A DNA stretch of 5,738 nucleotides, taken from the NCBI GenBank assembly GCA_035283845.1, contig DATESZ010000041.1, positions 1 to 5,738 on the forward strand. Reading direction: 5' to 3'. A program made the translations under genes and the position numbers. This DNA is from DATESZ01 sp035283845 (GTDB taxonomy: Bacteria > Desulfobacterota > Syntrophia > Syntrophales > JACQWR01). This document shows, piece after piece, positions 1-5,220 of this stretch (its first letter is position 1; the number at the start of each line of letters is the position of its first letter). Under the pieces are notes generated by a model. That model was not told where the DNA came from. It did no database searches and was given only the letters and a program-made list of their open reading frames with translations.

Positions 1-143
1 ATACAACTCATTATATTTGCATGTTAGTTTGTTGTTTTATAGGGTAATATAGTAGGGTCTTACATTCTGGACGGTACAACTACCTGATATTGCATATTAT
101 TTTGGCAAGATGACGCAATTACTCTTAAACTCCTGTCAGACTG

Positions 144-173
144 TTGACAATACTTCCTCTCGGTTTCTATAAT
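144..173 (+). promoter_or_regulatory. consensus-perfect sigma-70-type promoter match
   Basis: TTGACA (144-149) and TATAAT (168-173) both match consensus exactly, with an 18-bp spacer. Transcription would run toward intI, 400 bases away, and antisense to the gene remnant. No credible + strand gene starts close behind it. It could produce a long intI leader, an antisense or small RNA, or be a chance match in AT-rich DNA. Confidence 0.4.
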
Positions 174-445
174 CAGCAGGAAAGTACGTATATATCGGCA
201 AAACCGGAATCTGAAAGGAAAATTCCTTCCAATCGTCATAGCTGTAATTTGCAAAGAATGAAATATCCACGGGACGATTATCAGGGACCTCGGACTCCAA
301 GGTCATTAAGTATCCAAGCGGGAAATATGCTATTTCGCTGAACGTGTGTACTTGTTGCTTCTGTATGTTTAGTAAGCCCGTAACGCTTGATCGCCGCGAA
401 ACGGGCGATAGGTTATAATACTTTTTTTGTAGACGTGTGGTAGTG

Positions 446-509
446 ATTTTGTTGAGCTTGCTTATTTTGTAAACAACTTTATCAAGAATGTCAAAGAATT
501 TTGTTGAAC
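446..509 (+). repeat. pair of 12-bp direct repeats upstream of intI
   Basis: ATTTTGTTGAGC (446-457) and ATTTTGTTGAAC (498-509) differ at one base and start 52 bp apart. A shorter related copy, ATTTTGTAAAC, lies between them at 464-474. Both 12-mers contain a GTTRRRY heptamer, the core shape used by integron recombination sites. However, the orientation points toward intI, the reverse of the usual attI layout. They also fall inside the minus-strand remnant, so they may be incidental coding sequence. A role as integrase binding sites is only a possibility. Confidence 0.25.
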
Positions 510-533
510 AAATCTGTAAAATATACTTATTAT
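504..533 (+). promoter_or_regulatory. candidate intI promoter overlapped by a palindrome
   Basis: A -35-like TTGAAC (504-509) and a -10-like TATTAT (528-533) are separated by 18 bp and lie about 45 bases before the intI start. A perfect inverted repeat, TTTGTT-G-AACAAA (500-512), covers the -35 element and could be an operator. It does not fit the E. coli-type LexA box. An alternative -10, TATACT (522-527), has a poorer spacer. Confidence 0.35.
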
Positions 534-579
534 CAGAGTAAGCGTATTACATATAAAACTAAATTTAAGAGGTTACACC

Positions 580-1899
580 ATGTTGAATGACATTTTGCCC
601 GATTTTCAGAGGTACCTTGCCGAAAAAAATCTGGTTTCTTCCGATAAAATTCCTTTCCACGCCCTTTGGGTAAGCAAGTTTCTTGCTTTTTCAAATGAGC
701 GACAGGACAAGAATCTCAACTCAAGGATATCGATGTTTCTCGACTCTCTTGTGAAAGAAAAACAACTGCCGGACTGGCAGGTGGAGCAGGCAGGAAATGC
801 CATCCGTCTTTATACGGACCACTTCTTGTCCGGCAATACAGCATCACTTTCTCCAGATGCCCAACAGGTTTCGGAAACCAATAAGGCCGACGCCAGGGAA
901 ATTCTTGAGAAACTCAGGGAGGCCATACGGATCAAGCATTATTCCTATAGTACGGAAAGGACCTATCTGGACTGGTGCCGGCGTTTTTTTGCCTATCTTG
1001 AGGAAACTAATAAGAACTCCCGGGTGGAAGGATTTGAGGAAACGCAAGTAAGGGATTTTCTGAGTCATCTTGCCATCCGGCAAAGGGTGTCCTCGGCTAC
1101 TCAGAATCAGGCTTTCAACGCCTTGTTGTTTTTGTTTCGGGAGGTGTTGAAAATAGAGCTTAAAGATCTTGGCAAGACGGTGCGCGCCAAAAGGGGGCCG
1201 AAGCTGCCCATTGTTCTGACAACGGAGGAAGTGCGAAAAATTCTTGATCATTTGGAGGAGAGGGATCTGCTGCTGGTGCAGGTTCTTTACGGTACGGGGA
1301 TAAGACTGATGGAGCTTGCCCGGCTGCGCGTCCAGGATATTGATTTCGGCATGAATTCAGTCATTGTCAGGGCGGGGAAAGGCGACAAGGATAGAATAAC
1401 CATGATGCCGGCTGCGATAAGGAAGTCGTTGCAGAAGCATTTGATGCTGGTAAAGGAAATCCATGAGAGGGACATTGAAAAAGGATACGGCGAGGTATAT
1501 CTGCCGGATGGTCTTGAACGTAAGTATCCCAATGCGGGCAAGGAATGGGAATGGCAGTATGTCTTTCCCGCCGCTTCGCTTTCCCTCGATCCCCAGTCGG
1601 GAAAGGTGCGGCGCCACCACATCAGCCCCAGCTCCATACAAAAAATTGTGGCCGCGGCAGTAAGAAAGGCCGGGATTGCCAAGCACGCCACCGTCCACAC
1701 CCTGCGTCACAGTTTTGCCACTCATCTCCTGATGCAAGGTGTGAATATACGCGAGATTCAGGGGTTGCTCGGTCACAAGAACGTAGAAACGACCATGATC
1801 TATACCCATGTAGTCAGAAACATGTCGAAGGCGCCGGAAAGCCCACTGGATCTACTCCTGGAAGGATCACCAATATCCGCAGAGTCCGGAGACGTCTAA
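580..1899 (+). CDS. intI: integron integrase (IntI-family tyrosine recombinase) with N-terminal extension
   Basis: Site-specific recombinase of 439 residues that would integrate and excise gene cassettes between attI and attC sites. The start is ATG 580, preceded by AAGAGG (567-572) with 7-base spacing. The SAM-like core-binding domain spans about 105-195 (SYSTERTYLDWCRRF at 122-136) and the catalytic domain about 208-425. The catalytic set is complete: R242 in YGTGIR, K267 in AGKG, H373 and R376 in HTLRH, H399 in LLGH, and nucleophile Y408 in MIYTH. An insertion at about 294-335 carries YLPDGLERKYPNAGKEW and then VFP, the extra segment that separates IntI proteins from XerC/XerD and phage integrases. 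The C terminus has the IntI-like SPLDLL. Residues 1-105 are an addition absent from the ~337-residue IntI1. They contain PDWQVEQAGNAIRLY (64-78) and may form a second SAM-like DNA-binding domain. No cassette array is visible, and the left neighbour is a gene remnant. The family assignment is firm; activity and partner sites are unknown. Confidence 0.95.
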   Translation: MLNDILPDFQRYLAEKNLVSSDKIPFHALWVSKFLAFSNERQDKNLNSRISMFLDSLVKEKQLPDWQVEQAGNAIRLYTDHFLSGNTASLSPDAQQVSETNKADAREILEKLREAIRIKHYSYSTERTYLDWCRRFFAYLEETNKNSRVEGFEETQVRDFLSHLAIRQRVSSATQNQAFNALLFLFREVLKIELKDLGKTVRAKRGPKLPIVLTTEEVRKILDHLEERDLLLVQVLYGTGIRLMELARLRVQDIDFGMNSVIVRAGKGDKDRITMMPAAIRKSLQKHLMLVKEIHERDIEKGYGEVYLPDGLERKYPNAGKEWEWQYVFPAASLSLDPQSGKVRRHHISPSSIQKIVAAAVRKAGIAKHATVHTLRHSFATHLLMQGVNIREIQGLLGHKNVETTMIYTHVVRNMSKAPESPLDLLLEGSPISAESGDV

Positions 1900-1928
1900 A
1901 ATATTACGGTATTGACGGTTTTCAATAG

Positions 1929-1952
1929 GGCGCTGAGAGAAGGCCATTTTTT
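1929..1952 (+). terminator. weak intrinsic terminator after intI
   Basis: GGC (1929-1931) and, after one bulged G, CT (1933-1934) pair with AG (1941-1942) and GCC (1943-1945) around the loop GAGAGA. One A and six T (1947-1952) follow. A five-pair stem with one bulge is weak, but the position between intI and the trxB cluster fits. Confidence 0.4.
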
Positions 1953-1953
1953 G

Positions 1954-1983
1954 TTGACTTCTCCTTAACAGTCCCAGTAGTAT
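1954..1983 (+). promoter_or_regulatory. candidate promoter of the trxB-lgt cluster
   Basis: TTGACT (1954-1959, five of six to consensus) and TAGTAT (1978-1983, four of six) have an 18-bp spacer. Transcription would begin near 1990, giving a leader of roughly 40 nt before the TTG start at 2028. This leader length argues against the earlier GTG at 1992. An upstream TTGACG at 1912-1917 has no matching -10. Confidence 0.4.
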
Positions 1984-2013
1984 GACACCAAGTGAAGGAA
2001 CGCAGAAAAAGCC

Positions 2014-2020
2014 AGGAGGT
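2014..2020 (+). promoter_or_regulatory. ribosome binding site that fixes the trxB start
   Basis: AGGAGGT is a near-ideal Shine-Dalgarno sequence ending 7 bases before the in-frame TTG at 2028. The in-frame GTG at 1992 has no comparable site, so TTG 2028 is the better start. Confidence 0.75.
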
Positions 2021-2027
2021 AAGTAAA

Positions 2028-2984
2028 TTGCCGCAGAAGTCCGATAGCTTATACGACGTATTAATCATTGGCGGGGGGCCGGCCGGTTATACTGCCGGCA
2101 TCTACGCCGCGAGGGCGAATCTCCGGGCATTGCTGATCGAGGGGGCAACAACGGTAAGCCAGATCACCGCCACGGATCTGTTAGAGAATTATCCGGGAAT
2201 ACCGGAAGGAATCAACGGTTTTGAACTCGTACAGCGCTTTCAGAACCAGGCAGAAAAATTCGGCCTGGAAATTACGCGGGGCGACGTTGCCTCCCTTGTC
2301 AAAGAAACTCTTGCCGGCATGGAAACATGGAAAGTCACGGCGGAAAGAGACTACAGGACCCTTACGGTAATTGTGGCCACGGGAGCAAACTGGAGGAAAG
2401 TCGGCATGCCCGGTGAAGATGTTTTTGCGGGGAAAGGCGTATCCTACTGCGCCACCTGCGACGGACCTTTTTACCGGAATCAAGAGGTAATTGCCATCGG
2501 CGGTGGAGATACGGCCATTCAGGAGGCCATCTTTTTGACCCATTTTGCCGATAAGGTTACGGTCATCCACCGGCGTAATCGTCTGCGCGCCACAAAAATC
2601 CTTCAGGAAAGAGCCTTTGCCAACAGCAAAATAGAATTCCTCTGGGATAGTGTCGTGGAAGAAATCTCCGGCGGCAATTTTGTTGAGGGGGTAAGGGTAA
2701 AGAATCTCAAGACAGGGCAATTAAAAGATATCTCTGCTGCCGGAGTGTTTATTTTCGCTGGCCTGACTCCCAATACGGGCATATTCCGGGGCATAATAGA
2801 GCTCGATAAAAATGGCTACATCATCACGGACGGCAATATGCGGACATCGGCAAAGGGCGTTTTCGCCGGCGGTGATTGCACAAGCAAGCTGCTTCGCCAG
2901 GTGGTAACGGCCTGCGGAGACGGGGCCACCGCCGCCTTCTCCGCCCAGCTTTACGTTGAAGCGCTCAAAGGGGAGACCTACTAA
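2028..2984 (+). CDS. trxB: thioredoxin reductase
   Basis: Cytoplasmic FAD enzyme that passes electrons from NADPH to thioredoxin, supplying reducing power for ribonucleotide reduction and protein repair. From the TTG start it has 318 residues, the usual length for low-molecular-weight TrxB. The FAD dinucleotide motif GGGPAG is at 15-20. The redox-active pair CATC (C141, C144) is intact and uses ordinary cysteine codons. The second nucleotide-binding motif GGGDTA is at 158-163, followed by HRRNRLR at 181-187, the pattern associated with NADPH preference. The C-terminal FAD motif GGDC (281-284) is followed by the conserved RQ at 290-291. An upstream GTG at 1992 would add 12 charged residues but lacks a ribosome binding site. 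The gene leads a tight cluster with lgt (23-base gap) and the UGA-containing flavoprotein. No thioredoxin gene is visible here. Its partner may be elsewhere, and NADPH use is inferred from the motif only. Confidence 0.93.
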   Translation: MPQKSDSLYDVLIIGGGPAGYTAGIYAARANLRALLIEGATTVSQITATDLLENYPGIPEGINGFELVQRFQNQAEKFGLEITRGDVASLVKETLAGMETWKVTAERDYRTLTVIVATGANWRKVGMPGEDVFAGKGVSYCATCDGPFYRNQEVIAIGGGDTAIQEAIFLTHFADKVTVIHRRNRLRATKILQERAFANSKIEFLWDSVVEEISGGNFVEGVRVKNLKTGQLKDISAAGVFIFAGLTPNTGIFRGIIELDKNGYIITDGNMRTSAKGVFAGGDCTSKLLRQVVTACGDGATAAFSAQLYVEALKGETY

Positions 2985-3007
2985 ACATCCCGAAAGGATT
3001 ATAATAA

Positions 3008-3853
3008 ATGGAAAATTTGATTCACTACTGGCAGGAGCTGCCTTCCCATATAAATCCCAATATTATTACGATCTGCGCCTTTCAACTGCGCTACTACAGC
3101 CTGATGTACCTCGCGGCCTTCTTCCTGACCTACCAGCTCGTGTCTTACCGGCTGAAAAGAGAGGACTTTAATTATTCCTTAGAGACGATACAGGATTTTT
3201 TCGTGTGGGGGATTTTCGGGCTTGTCGTTGGCGCCCGTCTCGGTTATGTCCTGTTTTACAACCCCCTATATTACCTACGGCACCCACTGGAAATCATCCT
3301 CCCCTTGAGTTTCTCCCAGGGCATCCGCTTCGTAGGCATCAGCGGCATGTCCTATCATGGCGGCGCCCTGGGCGTCATTATCTCAGCTCTTATCTTCTGC
3401 CATAAAAGGGGGATAAATTTCTGGAATTTTGCCGACCTTTTCTGTCCCACCTTTCCCCTGGGATATACCTTCGGCAGGATCGGAAACTTCATCAACGGCG
3501 AACTTTTCGGACGGGTAACCACCTCTCCCTGGGGCATGTTTTTCCCCTTTGCCCCGAGCTATGAGCTTCGCCATCCCTCCCAGCTTTACGAGGCTTTTTT
3601 CGAGGGCGTCGTTCTTTTTGTCGTCCTTTGGATCATGAGAAAAAAGAAATCCTTCGCCGGTGTCCATATTGCGCTCTATATTATCGGCTACGGAATAATC
3701 CGCTTTTTTATCGAGTTTTACCGCGAGCCCGATGAACACCTGGGGTTTATCTGGAAAACCATGAGCATGGGACAGATTCTCTGCATAGCCATGATCATCG
3801 CAGGGTTTGGTATTATTTTCGTCAGGAAAACCGGGGAAAAAGGCTCAATATAA
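3008..3853 (+). CDS. lgt: phosphatidylglycerol--prolipoprotein diacylglyceryl transferase
   Basis: Inner-membrane enzyme catalysing the first step of lipoprotein maturation. It transfers diacylglyceryl from phosphatidylglycerol to the lipobox cysteine of prolipoproteins. The protein has 281 residues and several hydrophobic membrane segments (for example about 29-46, 64-84, 118-132, 198-210 and 255-272). The Lgt signature GRIGNFINGELFGR is at 156-169. Other family landmarks are LRYYSLMY (27-34), YHGG with H117 matching the essential His of the E. coli enzyme, RHPSQLYEA (188-196), RFFIEFYREPD (232-242) and SMGQ (253-256). ATG 3008 follows AAAGGA (2993-2998) with 9-base spacing. It sits between trxB and the selenoprotein gene. 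The tight spacing indicates shared transcription, but no direct biochemical link between lipid modification and the redox neighbours is evident. Confidence 0.95.
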   Translation: MENLIHYWQELPSHINPNIITICAFQLRYYSLMYLAAFFLTYQLVSYRLKREDFNYSLETIQDFFVWGIFGLVVGARLGYVLFYNPLYYLRHPLEIILPLSFSQGIRFVGISGMSYHGGALGVIISALIFCHKRGINFWNFADLFCPTFPLGYTFGRIGNFINGELFGRVTTSPWGMFFPFAPSYELRHPSQLYEAFFEGVVLFVVLWIMRKKKSFAGVHIALYIIGYGIIRFFIEFYREPDEHLGFIWKTMSMGQILCIAMIIAGFGIIFVRKTGEKGSI

Positions 3854-3857
3854 AAGG

Positions 3858-3865
3858 AAAGGAGG
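3858..3865 (+). promoter_or_regulatory. strong ribosome binding site for the UGA-containing gene
   Basis: AAAGGAGG ends 8 bases before ATG 3874, the strongest such site in the window. The next in-frame ATG, 4009, just after the TGA, has no Shine-Dalgarno-like sequence in front. This shows translation begins upstream of the TGA and must read through it. Confidence 0.8.
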
Positions 3866-3873
3866 CTGCAATC

Positions 3874-5208
3874 ATGGGGAAAAAACTGGTTATCATAGGC
3901 GCCGGCGCCGGAGGGGCTTCCGCTGCCGCCGAGGCAAAAAGAAGGGATGAAACCCTTGCGGTTACCATGGTCGAGCAAGGACCGTACGTATCTGTTGCCG
4001 CCTGACCCATGCCCTATTACATCGGTGATGTAATAAAGGATGAAAGCCGCCTTGTCGCCCGCACGCCGGAAAAATTCCGCCAGTCGGGGATCGATGTGAA
4101 GATTAATACCCGCGCCGAGGACGCGGATGGGGTAAATAAAACCGTGCGCCTGTCCGACGGCGCAGTTATTCCTTATGATTTTTTAGTAATAGGAACGGGC
4201 GCCGTTGCTTCCCTGCCCATGATCCCCGGGATCGAAAGTGACGGGGTTTTTACCCTTAGGAATCTTCCCGATGCCCTCCGCATGAAGACCTATCTGAAGG
4301 AAAGACAAGGCCGGAAGGCCGTCATTGTGGGGGCCGGCTTTATCGCCATGGAAATGGCTGAGGCGCTGAGGAATATCGGCATGGAGACGGTAATCGTCCA
4401 CCGGGGGGCGCTTCCGGCAAGCCGCTGGGACAGGGAATTTTCCAAACTGATGTTGGAGGAACTAAACCGCAACAACGTCTCCTTCCTGACAAACAGAGAA
4501 ATAACGTCCATCGAGAAAGGAGAAAATGCTCCTCTTTGCCTTATGACAAGCGAGGGCGAGATTCCGGCCGATTTTATTCTCTTTGCCTTAGGGACCAGGC
4601 CAAATGTAAAATTCGCCGCCGATATGGGAGTCAAGATCGGCAAAAGCGGCGCCATTCAGGTGAACTTTTCCCAGGCCACAAACATCGGGGGGGTCTATGC
4701 GGTGGGAGACTGCTGTGAGGTTTTCCACCGCATAAGCAAAGGCTGGGTAAATCTGCCGCTGGGAGATATCGCCAACAAACAGGGACGAATCCTGGGGCGC
4801 AATATTGGGGGCGGAAAGGCGTTTTTCCCCGGCATAGTCGGCGCCCAGTCCTTCAAGCTCTTCAATCTGGAGGCGGCCGCCGCCGGTCTGGACGAAAGGG
4901 AAGCCCTGTCCTGCGGTTATCATCCCGTAAGTGGAATAGTATGGGGAAGCGCCATAGGGGCTTCCATGCCCGGCGCAAAAAAGGTGGGAATCAAATTAGT
5001 AGCCGACGGCGCTACAGGAAAACTCCTGGGAGCTCAGGCTCTGGGAGAAATGGGGGCCGTCAGCCGTATCAACTTATTATCCTTAGCCCTGTGGGCGGAG
5101 ATGGACCTTGATGAGATCGCTTATCTCGATCTCGCCTATGCCCCTCCCTTCAGCGGCGCCTGGGATGTGATACACGTTGCCGCGCAGGCTCTGGCAAGAC
5201 AGATCTGA
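3874..5208 (+). CDS. selenocysteine-containing CoA-disulfide reductase/NADH oxidase-family flavoprotein (UGA at 4003-4005 read as Sec44)
   Basis: FAD- and NAD(P)H-dependent oxidoreductase of the CoA-disulfide reductase / NADH oxidase / NADH peroxidase family, 444 residues when TGA 4003-4005 is read as selenocysteine. The FAD motif GAGAGG is at 9-14. GPYVSVAA-U-PMPYYIG aligns with the family motif SFxxC(G/A)LPYYIG, so U44 sits exactly on the single redox cysteine (Cys43 in S. aureus CoADR, Cys42 in E. faecalis NADH oxidase). The pyridine-nucleotide motif GAGFIAMEMAE spans about 153-163. The second FAD motif, VYAVGDCCEV, is at 274-283. The C-terminal dimerisation domain runs from about 325 and contains YAPPFSGAWD (422-431). 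There is no C-terminal rhodanese domain. The start ATG 3874 has a very strong ribosome binding site, and a SECIS-like hairpin follows the TGA. The real stop is also a TGA (5206-5208), so TGA is not globally reassigned. The substrate is unknown: CoA disulfide, peroxide, polysulfide, O2 or another disulfide are all possible. A nonsense-mutated pseudogene is the alternative, but the intact downstream frame and the hairpin speak against it. Confidence 0.9.
4006..4042 (+). promoter_or_regulatory. bacterial SECIS element directing Sec insertion
   Basis: TATTACATC (4015-4023) and GATGTAATA (4027-4035) form a perfect 9-bp stem with apical loop GGT. Two further short pairings, CC/GG (4013-4014 with 4038-4039) and CAT/ATG (4008-4010 with 4040-4042), can extend it with small bulges. 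The loop begins 18 nt after the TGA and has G in its first two positions. Both properties match the published bacterial SECIS model (loop about 16-37 nt from UGA, a G early in the loop). From memory, E. coli fdhF also carries GGU in its SECIS loop at almost the same distance. SelB would be the recognising factor, but no sel genes are in this window. Confidence 0.85.
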
Positions 5209-5220
5209 ATAAGGGCAGCC

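Larger units (their letters stand above)
136..546 (-). pseudogene. 5'-truncated remnant of an unidentified protein gene
   Basis: On the minus strand the frame is open from the stop at 547-549 to the stop at 136-138, giving 136 sense codons. With equal codon use a random frame stays open this long with probability about 0.0015, and less in AT-rich DNA. The translation reads like a folded protein: frame residues 48-62 include SPVSRRSSVTGLLNI, residues 66-80 VHTFSEIAYFPLGYL, residues 91-100 RPVDISFFAN and residues 122-132 FPADYRNREEV. There is no ATG, GTG or TTG before frame residue 81 and no ribosome binding site near 546, so the 5' end is missing. I do not recognise the family and assign no function. 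The remnant stops 33 bases from the divergent intI start, so intI or its promoter region probably abuts the broken end. An integron-cassette origin is possible because it points away from intI, but this is unproven. Confidence 0.6.

Noticed and set aside
144..341. A 65-residue + strand reading frame starting at ATG 144.
   Set aside because: It begins within the promoter match, lacks a ribosome binding site and lies opposite the longer, more protein-like minus-strand remnant.
376..419. Hairpins GCCCGT/ACGGGC (376-381 with 401-406) and ATCGCC/GGCGAT (390-395 with 404-409), followed by TATAAT, considered as attC, terminator or promoter.
   Set aside because: The stems are short and mutually exclusive, the T-run is 12 bases away, no -35 has correct spacing, the heptamer ends do not match attC, and the stretch is inside the remnant reading frame.
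514..536. CTGT...CAG before intI as a LexA (SOS) box.
   Set aside because: The CTG and CAG halves are 17 bases apart, not the 10 of the E. coli-type box.
1982..2026. A 14-residue leader peptide (ATG 1982 to TAA 2024-2026) ending just before the trxB start.
   Set aside because: It has no ribosome binding site and lies upstream of or at the predicted transcription start. Its composition shows no regulatory codon run.
1992..2027. GTG 1992 as the trxB start.
   Set aside because: No Shine-Dalgarno sequence precedes it, whereas AGGAGGT sits 7 bases before the in-frame TTG at 2028. The 12 extra residues are not part of the TrxB fold.
4003..4005. TGA as a simple nonsense mutation making the gene a pseudogene, or as a genome-wide reassigned codon.
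   Set aside because: It falls exactly on the redox cysteine, is followed by a SECIS-shaped hairpin, and no other lesion is seen across 444 codons. TGA also serves as this gene's own stop, which argues against global reassignment.
4009..5208. A 399-residue flavoprotein starting at ATG 4009.
   Set aside because: It lacks the N-terminal FAD motif, has no ribosome binding site, and the family's first 45 residues are encoded in frame just upstream from ATG 3874.
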